Shown: positions 26,498 to 37,762, counted from the first letter of the stretch. The stretch: 61,806 bases of DNA from Flavobacterium psychraerolatum (GCF_025960985.1 NZ_JAOQMX010000029.1:1-61806), one strand, 5' to 3'. The notes: generated from the letters alone by a model not told the origin. Translations and numbers: made by a program.

Positions 26498-27667
26498 ATG
26501 AAAAAAATATTTTTTTTACTTTCTGCTTCTCTTTTATTATTTTCATGTAACAAAGACAAGTACACCGTTTCAGGAACTATCACAGGTATTGAAAACGGAA
26601 AAACAATCATCCTTGAAACACAAGACGAAAGTGGAATGGGATTAAAATCTATTGATACTGTAAAAGTAGAAAATGGTAAATTCGTATTTGAAGGTAAAGC
26701 TTTAGAGCCAGCTTTCCACACTTTACAAATTGAAGGTGTTCAAGGTAAAGTTCCTTTTATCTTAGAAAATGGAGATATTAAAATCGTCATTAATAAAGAT
26801 AGTATTCAAAATGCGAAAGTATCAGGATCATACAACAATGATGAGTATGTTAAATTCAATGAAGAAATTAAAGTTATCCAAAAGAAATTAATGGATTTCC
26901 AATCTACAAACATGGAAAAAATGAATGCTGCTCAGCAATCAAAAGATACTGCAGCTATTAATAGTTTAATGCAAGAATTTTCTAAACTTCAAGAAGAAGT
27001 TGGAAATGCATCTAAAACAAAATACATTGGATATGCTGAAACACATCCAAAATCTTTAATTAGTGCTTTAATTATCCAAGGAATGTTAAATGATCCAACT
27101 GCTGATATTAAAAAAGCAGAAGGAATCTATGACGGATTTGATGAATCAATAAAAAACACTAAACCAGGAAAAGCAATTAAAACCAAACTTGGTGAAATGA
27201 AAAATCCTGGAGTTGGAGCAACTCCTCCTGTAGCACCAGGTGCTCCAGAAGCAGGTAAATGAAGGACCGATTTTTCTGCGCCTAATCCAGAGGGAAAAGT
27301 TATCTCACTGAAAGAAAGCTTAGGAAAAGTAACTATCGTTGATTTTTGGGCTTCATGGTGTGGACCATGTAGACAAGAAAATCCAAACGTAGTTGCAATT
27401 TACAAAGATTTACATGCTAAAGGACTTAACATCGTTGGAGTGTCACTAGATAAAGACAAATCAAAATGGAAAGAAGCTATCGCAAAAGACAAATTAACTT
27501 GGATACATGTTTCCAATTTAAAATTTTGGGATGAACCAATAGCAAGACAATATAATGTGGAATCAATACCTGCAACATTTATTCTTGATGCATCAGGAAA
27601 TATAGTTGCAAAAGATTTAAGAGGTGATGCTTTAAGAGCAAAAATAGTAGAACTTCTAGCTAAATAA
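26498..27667 (+). pseudogene. DUF4369-thioredoxin (TlpA/ResA-like) lipoprotein, interrupted by in-frame TGA
   Basis: One continuous frame of about 389 codons carries a lipoprotein signal (SASLLLFSCNKDK) and a DUF4369 domain (~residues 20-110). A helical linker and a C-terminal TlpA-like thioredoxin domain with DFWASWCGPCRQEN follow. A TGA at 27260-27262 (codon 255) cuts it between linker and thioredoxin domain. The frame resumes at once (DFSAPNPEGKVISLKES) with no shift. A single substitution from GGA or CGA explains it. The nearest downstream ATG (27440) lies after the CxxC, so re-initiation would not rescue the active site. Intact relatives are periplasmic thiol-disulfide proteins. Confidence 0.85.
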
Positions 27668-28207
27668 TATTACTTTTTCACAATACAAAAAATCTCCCTC
27701 GTGGAGATTTTTTTGTTTTATTTGCTCCCAATAAATAGAAAATTTATAAAGCATACAATTATTATTTTGGGAATGCAGCTTTTCTACAGCGGATATATTA
27801 TAGAGTAAAGATTTAATACATCTTTGAACTGCGGTTGAACTGAACCAATATAGTTCTGGTATTTTGAGATACGGAAATATATCATAGCAAAAAGTAAGAT
27901 AAATTCTTGATGAGCAACTATCACTTATCTTTGAAAACTATTATAATTGTAAACTTTGCTGTAAATGGCTTAATTTGCAATAATCCTTTCAATAAACAAA
28001 TAGTTTAATACTCGATATTTCTTGTTTTATTTTTATAATTATCATTATTTAAACATAAATAAAAAATTTAATTTTTAATTAATATGGTAAGTATTTGTTA
28101 TAATATCAATCAACTAAGTCAAATCTGACATCATTCTACATGGTCTTTACCTCACAATTCACTATATTTATACTTTTACAAAACCTACAACTATAAATAT
28201 TTTATAA
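27668..28207. other. 540-bp non-coding region
   Basis: Apart from the terminator at 27687-27713 I see only A/T-rich sequence with no credible open frame, RNA gene or repeat. The promoter of the hybrid kinase must lie here, but no TAnnTTTG box is convincing. Confidence 0.5.
27687..27713 (+). terminator. Terminator after the DUF4369-thioredoxin gene
   Basis: An 11-bp stem, AAAAAATCTCC (27687-27697) with GGAGATTTTTT (27703-27713), has a 5-base loop and ends in a T run. It is 20 bp after the stop. Confidence 0.85.
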
Positions 28208-29941
28208 ATGGACAACGGTACCCCCTCTACTAGTCTTAAGAGCATCCATAAGTTTAGTAAAATTGATAATTTTAGTTTCAATTTTTTTTCTATACAGTAT
28301 TTAATTATTATGTTATTTCTTTTTTACTTAAAAATGACATATGTAGCATGGGGAACTCTACCCATTATTTTTTTATTCATCTACTTTGCAATTTCAAAAA
28401 AATTAAGTTTCCCTGTTAAAGTTGTTACTGCCATCTCTTTCATAACAGTATATTATACATATGCATTTATATTATACGGCAAATCCTGTAATTTTTTAGC
28501 TTTAACCTATCTTACTCCTATTGTATTGCTTATAATGCTACAGTATAATAAATTAATGCTTCTTTTCACCACGATTATATTAGTTGTTGTTGGGATTACT
28601 ATTTATTTTGATTTTTTTGATTTTGATTACGGTAATAAAATGTACTATGAAAATGATATTTTTAATAGTTTGTTTTACTTTATTGTCCTAATGATAACGC
28701 TCTATTTGATTGTACTACTAACAGCTAGGACAAAATTAGTAAACGATGTTATCAAAGATTTAAAAACAAAAAATCTTGAATTGGAAGAATCTCGAATTGA
28801 ATTGAAGAAATTACAAATTAATAAAGAATCCTTTTTTGCTATAATGAGCCATGAAATTAGGACTCCTTTAAATGCTATAAAAGGAATTTCAGATATTTTG
28901 AAAACAAAAATAGAAAACAAAGAAGACCAAAGTCTTTTAGAGTTGATGGATTATTCTACTAATCATCTATTAGCATTAGTTAACAACATACTAGATTTTA
29001 CCAAATTAAATGATGGTGCTTTTTCATTACAATACTCAGAATTTAATTTGAGTAGCTCCTTAAATTCTTTATTTAAAATGAACGAAAGATTGGCTTTGGA
29101 AAAAGGATTAAAATTTAAAATAAAGACTTCAAAAAATATTCCGGATACTGTATATGGTGATAAAAATAGAATCAATCAAATTGTTTTGAATATTTTGAAT
29201 AATGCTATTGAATATACTGATAGCGGAACTGTAAAAATGGTTATAGGTGGTAATATATCAGCTACCAATCAAAAGGAATTTCAGCTTCATATTACTATAT
29301 CTGATACAGGAAAAGGAATTAAAAAAGAATTAGGAGAAAAGCTTTTTCAAAAATATGCAACTTCAAACACTTCCAAGAATAGTGTTGGGCTAGGATTAAC
29401 TATCTCAAAAGGGCTAATTGATCTAATGATTGGTAGTATATCATATGAATCAGAGGTAAATCAGGGTACAACGTTTTATATTACTATTCCATTACCCATT
29501 ATAGAAAACAGTACTAACAATTCTTATTATATTGAAAGTTTTTTTGAAAATACGGCCTTAAAAATACTTCTAGTTGATGATAATAAGATCAATCTATTAG
29601 TTTTGGAAAAACAATTAAAAAACAAACTAAAGAACAGCCAAATCACCACTGCCAACAATGGTTATGAAGCACTAAACAAAATAAAGAACAACCATTACGA
29701 TATAGTATTAATGGACGTAATTATGCCTATAATGAATGGTATTACGGCATCGATTCACGTTCGAAATCTATTGGATGAAAATAAAAAAGACATTCCTATT
29801 ATTGCATTAACAGCTAATGTTGGAGAAAAAGAATTATCTGAATGCTTAAATGCTGGGATGAATGATTTTGTTACAAAACCGTTTGAAATTAATTCGTTAT
29901 TAAAAATAATTCGTAAAGAAACACAGTCTTATAAAAAATAA
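28208..29941 (+). CDS. Hybrid sensor histidine kinase / response regulator
   Basis: This 577-residue membrane kinase has six or so N-terminal hydrophobic helices (residues ~30-180) without an obvious periplasmic domain, then a short coiled coil. HisKA follows with FFAIMSHEIRTPLNAIKG (His215). The HATPase domain has NILNNAIEYT, DTGKGIKK and VGLGLTISKG. A C-terminal receiver has DD in LLVDDNKIN and phospho-acceptor Asp503 in VLMDVIMPIMNG. No DNA-binding output is fused, so it probably signals through a phosphorelay. No cognate partner is adjacent. Confidence 0.93.
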   Translation: MDNGTPSTSLKSIHKFSKIDNFSFNFFSIQYLIIMLFLFYLKMTYVAWGTLPIIFLFIYFAISKKLSFPVKVVTAISFITVYYTYAFILYGKSCNFLALTYLTPIVLLIMLQYNKLMLLFTTIILVVVGITIYFDFFDFDYGNKMYYENDIFNSLFYFIVLMITLYLIVLLTARTKLVNDVIKDLKTKNLELEESRIELKKLQINKESFFAIMSHEIRTPLNAIKGISDILKTKIENKEDQSLLELMDYSTNHLLALVNNILDFTKLNDGAFSLQYSEFNLSSSLNSLFKMNERLALEKGLKFKIKTSKNIPDTVYGDKNRINQIVLNILNNAIEYTDSGTVKMVIGGNISATNQKEFQLHITISDTGKGIKKELGEKLFQKYATSNTSKNSVGLGLTISKGLIDLMIGSISYESEVNQGTTFYITIPLPIIENSTNNSYYIESFFENTALKILLVDDNKINLLVLEKQLKNKLKNSQITTANNGYEALNKIKNNHYDIVLMDVIMPIMNGITASIHVRNLLDENKKDIPIIALTANVGEKELSECLNAGMNDFVTKPFEINSLLKIIRKETQSYKK

Positions 29942-30040
29942 CACTTACTAATAAAGTATTATATATTTTTTAAATACATGATTACAAATAATTACTAATA
30001 AACCAATTTTCTTTCTTTAGCCCTGATAGTAAAGAAAATC

Positions 30041-30082
30041 CTTTTTTGTGGCTCTCCTAATTTTGGGAAAGCCACAAAAAAG
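30041..30082. terminator. Bidirectional terminator between convergent genes
   Basis: A perfect 13-bp stem, CTTTTTTGTGGCT (30041-30053) with AGCCACAAAAAAG (30070-30082), lies between the converging hybrid kinase and TamA-like genes. It could serve both. Confidence 0.7.
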
Positions 30083-30160
30083 ATTAATGCGGATAGCGGA
30101 ACCAAAATTTATTAATAAAGTCAATATTTTCTGCTACTAATATTACTTTTAATGTAAATA

Positions 30161-32452
30161 TTAAAAAGGATATCCAATAGCAATATTGAATATGAGGTTG
30201 TTGGAACGCCATGATTTGTCTGAAAAATCAATTTTTTCTAACACCCAATTTTTTCCGTTGGTTGCATAGGGCGTTCGTAATGGAAAAGCTAAATCTGTTC
30301 TAAGAATCAAAAAACTAAAATCAAAACGGAGTCCTACTCCAGTTCCTACAGCCAATTGATTGAGAAAATCACTTGTAAATTGTCCTCCTGGTTTTTCGTC
30401 TGATTTATTTAATAACCAAATATTTCCGGCATCTACAAAAACAGCTCCTTTGACAAAACTATAAATTTTGGCGCGCAGCTCGGTGCTAAATTCCAACTTT
30501 AAATCTCCAGATTGATCAGGCAAAAAAGAACTTGCAACTGTCGAACCATTGAAGGTTCCTGGACCGATAGATCTTGCTCTAAAAGCACGGATACTACTGG
30601 TCCCACCAATAAAAAACTGTTTAATATAAGGAAGGTTCTTTGAGTTCCCATACGGGAGCCCTGCACCTACTATAATTCTACTCGCTAATTTGGTCTCACT
30701 ATTAAAGTTGTAATAATGACGAAATTCCATTTCTACTTTTGAATATTGGCTAAAGGGAACACCAAAAATACTTTTGGGATCAGCGTTATTATTTGCTCCC
30801 ATTAATAACCCCAAAGCGTTACCCGAGAAGTCCAAACTTCCTTTAAAATAGATGTTGTTTTTTTTGTTTTTCAACATCGTATTGGTGTACGTATAGGAAT
30901 AGTTGGTTCCAAAAATAAGTTGTTTGTCAATAATACTTTGTAACGAAGGACTTTCTGCAATTTGAGATAAATACAAATCAGACACATTATTGGATGAAGT
31001 GTAAGCAATATTAACGACATTAAGATTATGTTCTTTCCTTTCGTTTTCTTTCCATGAATATCCAAATGAACTATTGAATGTTTTCAAAGAGTACAACTTT
31101 GTACGAAGTTGGTATTCATATCCAATCGAGGCTTTGGTATTGGGAACAAAACCACCTCCGGAATTCATACGAATTGGAGAAATAAATCGAGGCCAAACTA
31201 GACTAGCATCTCCCCCAAAACGATAGACGTTAAATCCATTATTTTGACCAGAAACCTGAACTTCTACTCCTGTAAATGCCGAAACACTAAGCAGTTCTGC
31301 TCCCTTGAAAGTATTGCGATTACTCCAATTAATATTTAACTCGGTTCCTGAATAATTGGCTGTATTGGTTTTGGCCAAAGCTTCTACCTGAATAGATTTT
31401 TTGGGTAATGGAGTCAAGTAATAATAGGCATCCAATTGGTCTTTAAAGGAGTTATTGACTTTAAATTCATTATTAACAAACTTAAATGTTCCTAGAGTAA
31501 TTAACCTATTTAAAGATAAATTATGCGTGGTTCTATTATACAATTCACCTTTTTTGAACAATAATGTTTTATCAAAAATAATAGGTTTAAAAACGGTTCT
31601 ATTGTCTATAATCGTAAAGTTTTTATGGTGTAATGTATCTTGTTTATTTTTTGAGATAGTATCTCTTTTTAAATTATAGCTAGGGTAAACAAAAACATCA
31701 TTAATTTTGTATTGAATCCTTGCCTTAGCAGGAGTCTCATTTTTAATTTTTAATAATAAATCAACCTCATGCGTCGCCACGGTACTATCCACTTGAACTA
31801 AGAGATAGTCTTCACTAAAATAATAAAAACCACGTTCTTTTAATTTGGCATCTATTCGGCTACGTTCGGTTTTGATAATATCCAAATTGTAAGCTTTACC
31901 AGTTTTAAGTACACTACTTTTTTTAAGTAAATTAATTTCGTTGCTCAACACAGTTGAATCCTTGGGAAATATGACCGATCTCACTTTATAAAGATTGTGT
32001 AAATTGATGTCATAAGTAGCAGTAGCTTTCTTATCTTTTTTTATAGAATCGGCTTTTGTTTCGGAATTAAAATAACCATTATTTTCAACATAATTTTGAA
32101 CAACATCTTTGTTGTGTTCCAAATTTACGGTACTCATTAAGACAGGTGCTTCTCCTATTTTATACTTTAGCCAATACCAAAAACCTTTCTCTTTGGTCAC
32201 TTTTCCTGCCAAATTGTAAAAAAATATTCCAGGACGAATTCCTAGTAAAGATTTATTGGGAATAGGTCGTATTAAATCGTTTAATGCTGTTTTAATTATT
32301 TTTCTTTTCCCTTTAGGAACATCTCCTTTCGCAATCGTGATCTCATGTCCCACATATAAAAGATCACCTTCTGGGATTTTACCAGTTCCGCTGCATCCTA
32401 AGAATATGGTTACTAGAAAAAACACTATAATATAGCTACTTATTTTTATCAT
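30161..32452 (-). CDS. BamA/TamA-family outer-membrane protein (lipoprotein-like signal)
   Basis: This 763-residue protein has a lipoprotein-type signal (TIFLGCSGTGKIPEGDLLYVG). POTRA-like repeats follow (LDIIKTERSRIDAKLKERGFYYF). A C-terminal Omp85 beta-barrel has FFIGGTSSIRAFRARSIGPG, the L6-loop VRGF-type signature, and ends with aromatic Phe (NIAIGYPF). Its gene overlaps the upstream tamB-like gene by 17 bp, so the pair probably forms a TamAB-like envelope machine inserting outer-membrane proteins or moving lipids. Confidence 0.9.
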   Translation of the reverse strand: MIKISSYIIVFFLVTIFLGCSGTGKIPEGDLLYVGHEITIAKGDVPKGKRKIIKTALNDLIRPIPNKSLLGIRPGIFFYNLAGKVTKEKGFWYWLKYKIGEAPVLMSTVNLEHNKDVVQNYVENNGYFNSETKADSIKKDKKATATYDINLHNLYKVRSVIFPKDSTVLSNEINLLKKSSVLKTGKAYNLDIIKTERSRIDAKLKERGFYYFSEDYLLVQVDSTVATHEVDLLLKIKNETPAKARIQYKINDVFVYPSYNLKRDTISKNKQDTLHHKNFTIIDNRTVFKPIIFDKTLLFKKGELYNRTTHNLSLNRLITLGTFKFVNNEFKVNNSFKDQLDAYYYLTPLPKKSIQVEALAKTNTANYSGTELNINWSNRNTFKGAELLSVSAFTGVEVQVSGQNNGFNVYRFGGDASLVWPRFISPIRMNSGGGFVPNTKASIGYEYQLRTKLYSLKTFNSSFGYSWKENERKEHNLNVVNIAYTSSNNVSDLYLSQIAESPSLQSIIDKQLIFGTNYSYTYTNTMLKNKKNNIYFKGSLDFSGNALGLLMGANNNADPKSIFGVPFSQYSKVEMEFRHYYNFNSETKLASRIIVGAGLPYGNSKNLPYIKQFFIGGTSSIRAFRARSIGPGTFNGSTVASSFLPDQSGDLKLEFSTELRAKIYSFVKGAVFVDAGNIWLLNKSDEKPGGQFTSDFLNQLAVGTGVGLRFDFSFLILRTDLAFPLRTPYATNGKNWVLEKIDFSDKSWRSNNLIFNIAIGYPF

Positions 32453-35400
32453 TCTTCTTCGTCTTATTACTACTTTTTTTGCTAGGCTTACCCTTTGATT
32501 GAAATAACTCTTTAAACTTATTATAGTTCATCGTGATGATAAAGGCAACCCCAGTCTCTACAACTTGACCTTGTAGCGCCACCTGATAATTATTTTTGCG
32601 ATAGGCTCTCACTTTATAACGTCCATCTGTAGTTAAAAGATAATCTGCCGTTAAATCACCAGCAATATTGTTTGCTTGTTCGTTAGTATTTTGCGATCCT
32701 TCTACTCCAAAACTACTCCCTAATGTAACCTTCAATCGATCATTGAAAAGCTTTTTGGACAACCCAACATTCAAATCCGTTCTTTCTTGTCGTTCACCTG
32801 TAGTGTAGTCTTCTGATGCCTGTAAATCAAAATCGATTTGTATCCCTTTTATCAAATCACCAGCTAAATTATTCAATTGTTGAGATAATATTTTACTCAC
32901 ACTTTGTTTGGCTAGATAAGCACCACTACTACCTCCTGATTCACTCTCAAAAGGGTTTTCACCAATAAATCGATTCAATAATAATAGAGCGAAAACTTGT
33001 TTATTAAGTGCATCTTCATCATTTCTAAGAGCTGTTAACTTTGCTTGGGTTGTATTAATTATGTCTGTGGAAACATTGTTATTTCCGTCTGGTAAAACTA
33101 TATCAAATGAAATTTGAGGCTGTAAAAGTTCCCCTTTCATGATTAAATTGGTTTCAAAAGGAATTTTTTGTTTGTATGTATTTCTCGTTTCGTCTGTTAT
33201 TCCCGTTAATTGGTCGTCAACCAAATCAAGTGGAGCTGCATCTACTTTGTACATGGCAGTAATATTAATATTTGCCGTTGTAGGCTCTCCAGTCCAAAGA
33301 ATGTAACTATTGGGTTGAATTTCGAACTTTCTTTTTATTAAATTAAAATTCATTTCGTAAGCACCACCAGAAAATTCATATTTACCTGTCAATGTAGTTT
33401 TTCCCGACGGATCTATTCCACCAGTTAACTGTGCCTCACCTTGTAGTTTCAAATAGTCTCCATTGGCTTCGTCAATTACAATTGAAATTTCTGCTTTTTT
33501 GTCCACTACAATATTTACCGAAGCATTGATTCCTTTCAATTCTGTTTGAACAATATTTTTCATCGGATCTTCAACTGAAAATAAGACGGGTTGATCTTGA
33601 TCTATAAATTCTACAATACCTTCTCTATCTGCTATCGACGGATCTGATTGTGGCAAAACCATTGTGAATTTTGTATCTTCATTAATTTTTACAGTTCCAT
33701 CAATTATTGGGTTATTGAGAGTTCCTTTAATTCCTAAATTATTATCCAAGAATAGTTCTCCGTAAAATAGTTTGTTATCTTTTGCTGTTGAATTAACAGC
33801 TCGAAAATTTTTGGCATCTACATTCAAATTAAAACCTACATTACTATAATCCTTTGCATCTATAACCCCATCTAATTTCAATGGATTTTTATTTTCATCT
33901 TGCATTTTAAAATCGTTAAAAACGATATTATTTCCTTTAAATGCAATCTCATCATTATTCAATTTAAATTTTGAACTTAAAGGAATCACCATAAACCCTA
34001 CCGAATTAAACTTCAGATTCCCATTGATATCAGGACTAGTAGCCTTTCCTGTAATGGCCAATTTACCATTCATAAATCCTTCACTCTCTTTTAAATATTC
34101 CAAGGCAAATGCTTGCAATGATGTCATTTGAAGTTTTTTAATATCTAATACAAAATCCAAACTTTCTTGTGAAATATTATAATTTCCATCCAAATTTAAT
34201 TGGTTGCCTGCACCTGTCAAAGCTATATTTGCTGTATAAGAATCGGGATTCTGATTGTCAACTTTTAATTGAAGGTTACCAATGGAGTCTTTTTTGATGG
34301 TCAAATTCTCAATATTCAAATCCGACACAAATAAAGGTTTTGTCGTTAGGTTTTTGAATGTAGTTTCTCCATTTATAGTTCCACCTACTTCAAAATTTGA
34401 CTTGACAATACTAGTTAAAGATTCTATTTTAAAATTCTCGAATTTTGCTACAACTGGTGCAGTAGCTACTTTTTTTTCTGATTGTATCGAAAAAGATTCT
34501 GAACCATTTTGGATTTTAAAATTAGAAAACACAATTCCTTTTGGTTCTATTCTAATAAAATTACTAGGATCGACCTCCCAATTTTCATAATTCAAAAGTA
34601 ATTTATCGGGATTAAACGATAGTAATGAGCCTCCTAAACTATCCTTAACAGTTCCTGCTATTACATATTTTTCTTTATCTTCAAGATCTTTTACTTTCAA
34701 TTGATAATCAACTGTATTGTTTTCTATTTTACCAACAATTGTTGTTTTTGGAACTTCAAATTGTGCGCTTTTAATCAACCCAATAGATAAATCATATTGT
34801 AATTCTGAACCTTTAGTTTCCATTTTAAAGATACCGTTCGAAATTTCATTACCAGCATAATTCATTCTTGGTAAAAGTGCACTAACTACAATACTATCGT
34901 TTGCTGAGTTATAACTTCCATCTATAGTAATCTCAGATAGTTCCTTTATATCTGGAATTAGTTTTTTTACTATCAGATTATCTTTAATCTTAAATTCAAA
35001 ATCTAAGGAATGAGCCTCTTTACTTGCTACATGTTTGTTATTAATTTGGTAATATTTTGAAATTGAATTAAGCAATTCATCACTAAGGATTGCTAAATTA
35101 TAATTCCCACTAATAAGTCCGTCGGCGAACTGTGATTTCAATACAATAGAATCTTTTTGAATTGAAGAAATTGCGCGAATAGTAATTGAATCTAGTGGAA
35201 ATTGTTCTTTTTCTAAAGCAATTAAGAAATTATCTGCATGCAATACACCATTCAGGTTTTCCACTCGCAAATCATCGAAATTGGCTGTAAAATTCCCTTT
35301 CAATTTTAATGGGCCAGCATGAAGGTTTAGTTTTTCTAAATCAATTATATCCAAATTTAATTTTAAATCTACGGTAGGCTTTGTAGGAATCGAGGAACCC

Positions 35401-37415
35401 TGAGCTGCAAGTGTGAAAGTTAAATTTGGGTCTGTAGCAGCTGCTTTTATATCGAATAATCCATTGTTGAGAGTCCCATTCAAATTAATACTATTGTAAT
35501 CATAAGCATTAAAATTTACTTTAACTACTTTTGATGAAAATTCTGCGGTAGCATGAGCAGGATCTAGACTTATTCCTTTAATTTTTGCATTGGCAGTAAT
35601 TTTCCCTATTTGCTTATTTTTTATGAAACTTCCAAGATCAAAGTTTGTAATGCTGGCATTAGCTATATATTTTTCTTTATCTTTTCGACTTTGGTCAAAA
35701 GTAGCAACTAGAATAGCTTTTCCCATTGTGCTATTTACATCCAAATTTGTTTTAAAAACATTACTACTTCCATTAAAATTTCCTTTAACATTGAAGGCCT
35801 TTGGTAATGCTACTGTTGACGGAATTGTATTATTAGGAACAAAAGAGTAAATATCTTTTGCCGTAGATTGAAAGAAAAGGGAATTGATATTAAAAATACT
35901 TTTTTCAAATTCAGGTAATCCAGAAATACTTCCTTTCAAATTTACTTTTGTATCACCCAAACCATTCGCATCAAATCTAGCAACATTTAGTTTATCTAAC
36001 CTCCCCTTTATAGAGGCATTAAAATTAAGAATTCCGTTGGGATAATTTTTAAAAATATCATTTGTAATTAAAGTTGGAACCAATAACAAAACATCCTTAA
36101 AACCCAATTTACTATCAATCAAATTGGCATCGATAACTAAATCTTCTAAATGATCACTCAAAGAAGTGATGGAAGGATAGGTAACATCAACTGATTGTTG
36201 CAAGATAGTTTGCGGTGTTTTTAAATATAGATTTTTCAAAGATGCTCCTTTGTCTGCATATACAAAAGTAGTTTTCAAAGCTTCTATCTGTAGCCCACTT
36301 TGCTCCTTAAATTGAAGGGAATCTACCTCCCCTTTATAATAATTATTTTTTATTTCAAAACCATTTCCTTTAAAGAGTAATCCATTTAATTTTATATGAT
36401 TATAATCTAAACCTTTTTTTATTTTACTAAAATTATTATTATCGAAAGAAAAGTCCAAGTCTGCAATAACGATCGAATTAACATTTATATTCCACGGTAA
36501 AGCACTATCATTTTCTGCAGTCTCAATTGGTTTATTTTTCAATTTAGTCAAACTCAGCTGACCTTTCGTTTTATTCAATTCAATTGAACTTACCACAACT
36601 ATTTGCTTCTCTAAATCAATCGATTTTATTTTTGTTCCTAAGTGTTCCAACAGAATACTAGCTTCCATATTTGAAAGGGCACTTTTGTAGCTAATGTCGA
36701 TATCATCTAGTTGAATCTTATTCAGATTCAGTTTTAACAACTTATTGTCTGTCTTTTGCTCAATCTGCTTAGTTACTATTTGCGTGGCATCAACTACATC
36801 TTGATTAAAGTCTAATTTAAATCCTTTCAAGTTTATATCAGGAATATCAAAGGCTAAATTATTCAAATCAAAGCTCTTAATTTTGGTATCGAAATGATGA
36901 ACAAATAAATTTACATCATTTTTTGAAACAGCATCTTGGTACCTAAATTTTATTCTATTTAAGACAATAGACTTTACAGCGATTTCCATCGGACTACTCT
37001 CCTTTTTTGGTGCATCCGGTGTTGCGAATGCTTTGATGATGTAATCAAAATTATAGATAGAATCTTTACTCACTTTAATATTTGCAACAATATCATCTAG
37101 CTCTATGGAATTAATCTGGACATTACTACTTAATAATTGAAACAAATCGATGTCAATTTTTAACGATTTACCCGCCAACAAAGTATCCCTTGACTGGTCT
37201 TCAAAATAAAAATTATTAAGAATTACTTTTTTTGGCAGACCAATTTCGATTGATCCGATCGCTACTTTAGTTTTTATCTTTCCTTCCAAATAAGGTATTG
37301 CTAAATCCTTTACTTTATTTTGAACAAAAGAAAACTGCAATGAAAGCACTATTAATAAAAATAGAGTCACCAAAACCAAAACAATTTTTAAACTAATTTT
37401 TAAGACTTTATTCAA
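32436..37415 (-). CDS. tamB: TamB-like translocation/assembly module protein (DUF490)
   Basis: This 1659-residue protein has an N-terminal signal anchor (LKISLKIVLVLVTLFLLIVL). A very long stretch of repeated beta-strands typical of AsmA/TamB groove proteins follows. A C-terminal TamB/DUF490 domain at ~residues 1200-1600 has VLPDGNNNVSTDIINTTQAKL and FALLLLNRFIGENPF. A Lys/Ser-rich tail follows. Such proteins span the periplasm as a hydrophobic groove moving lipids to the outer membrane. It is translationally linked to the TamA-like gene (17-bp overlap). Confidence 0.92.
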   Translation of the reverse strand: MNKVLKISLKIVLVLVTLFLLIVLSLQFSFVQNKVKDLAIPYLEGKIKTKVAIGSIEIGLPKKVILNNFYFEDQSRDTLLAGKSLKIDIDLFQLLSSNVQINSIELDDIVANIKVSKDSIYNFDYIIKAFATPDAPKKESSPMEIAVKSIVLNRIKFRYQDAVSKNDVNLFVHHFDTKIKSFDLNNLAFDIPDINLKGFKLDFNQDVVDATQIVTKQIEQKTDNKLLKLNLNKIQLDDIDISYKSALSNMEASILLEHLGTKIKSIDLEKQIVVVSSIELNKTKGQLSLTKLKNKPIETAENDSALPWNINVNSIVIADLDFSFDNNNFSKIKKGLDYNHIKLNGLLFKGNGFEIKNNYYKGEVDSLQFKEQSGLQIEALKTTFVYADKGASLKNLYLKTPQTILQQSVDVTYPSITSLSDHLEDLVIDANLIDSKLGFKDVLLLVPTLITNDIFKNYPNGILNFNASIKGRLDKLNVARFDANGLGDTKVNLKGSISGLPEFEKSIFNINSLFFQSTAKDIYSFVPNNTIPSTVALPKAFNVKGNFNGSSNVFKTNLDVNSTMGKAILVATFDQSRKDKEKYIANASITNFDLGSFIKNKQIGKITANAKIKGISLDPAHATAEFSSKVVKVNFNAYDYNSINLNGTLNNGLFDIKAAATDPNLTFTLAAQGSSIPTKPTVDLKLNLDIIDLEKLNLHAGPLKLKGNFTANFDDLRVENLNGVLHADNFLIALEKEQFPLDSITIRAISSIQKDSIVLKSQFADGLISGNYNLAILSDELLNSISKYYQINNKHVASKEAHSLDFEFKIKDNLIVKKLIPDIKELSEITIDGSYNSANDSIVVSALLPRMNYAGNEISNGIFKMETKGSELQYDLSIGLIKSAQFEVPKTTIVGKIENNTVDYQLKVKDLEDKEKYVIAGTVKDSLGGSLLSFNPDKLLLNYENWEVDPSNFIRIEPKGIVFSNFKIQNGSESFSIQSEKKVATAPVVAKFENFKIESLTSIVKSNFEVGGTINGETTFKNLTTKPLFVSDLNIENLTIKKDSIGNLQLKVDNQNPDSYTANIALTGAGNQLNLDGNYNISQESLDFVLDIKKLQMTSLQAFALEYLKESEGFMNGKLAITGKATSPDINGNLKFNSVGFMVIPLSSKFKLNNDEIAFKGNNIVFNDFKMQDENKNPLKLDGVIDAKDYSNVGFNLNVDAKNFRAVNSTAKDNKLFYGELFLDNNLGIKGTLNNPIIDGTVKINEDTKFTMVLPQSDPSIADREGIVEFIDQDQPVLFSVEDPMKNIVQTELKGINASVNIVVDKKAEISIVIDEANGDYLKLQGEAQLTGGIDPSGKTTLTGKYEFSGGAYEMNFNLIKRKFEIQPNSYILWTGEPTTANINITAMYKVDAAPLDLVDDQLTGITDETRNTYKQKIPFETNLIMKGELLQPQISFDIVLPDGNNNVSTDIINTTQAKLTALRNDEDALNKQVFALLLLNRFIGENPFESESGGSSGAYLAKQSVSKILSQQLNNLAGDLIKGIQIDFDLQASEDYTTGERQERTDLNVGLSKKLFNDRLKVTLGSSFGVEGSQNTNEQANNIAGDLTADYLLTTDGRYKVRAYRKNNYQVALQGQVVETGVAFIITMNYNKFKELFQSKGKPSKKSSNKTKKNDKNK

Positions 37416-37762
37416 TGTAGATATGGTTATAATTTTTAATACAGCTGCTCAAGCTGATCGGTATTTTGATGATTTTATATTAGTGCATTATTATATTCTT
37501 GAAGAAAATAATCATTTCTCATTTAAATTACAAATTTTATAGTATAACATCCTTAATTACAGAATACTTACTAACTATATGGTTTTAATTTGCGAAGATA
37601 AGTCAACTGCAAATTCTAAGTATTATAAAATTTTTAAAATTTCTTCCAAAATTTAAAGTTAATAATGATCAGATTCCATCTGTATAATAATATTCCAAAA
37701 AAAAACACCTTATACAAATCTATCATCGTATAAGGTGCACTCTATTTTTAAAAAAAAAGAAA
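37416..37762. other. 347-bp non-coding region with fabV terminator
   Basis: The hairpin at 37706-37737 is the only structured feature. The rest is A/T-rich sequence presumed to hold the tamB promoter, for which I found no clear -7 box. Confidence 0.5.
37706..37737 (-). terminator. Terminator after fabV
   Basis: A 10-bp perfect stem, CACCTTATAC (37706-37715) with GTATAAGGTG (37728-37737), is followed on the minus strand by about nine T residues. It is 26 bp beyond the fabV stop. Confidence 0.8.

Noticed and set aside
27260..27262. TGA in the thioredoxin-like gene as a selenocysteine codon
   Set aside because: The codon lies in a linker, not at a redox position; the active site WCGPC has its cysteines, and no SECIS-like hairpin follows the TGA.
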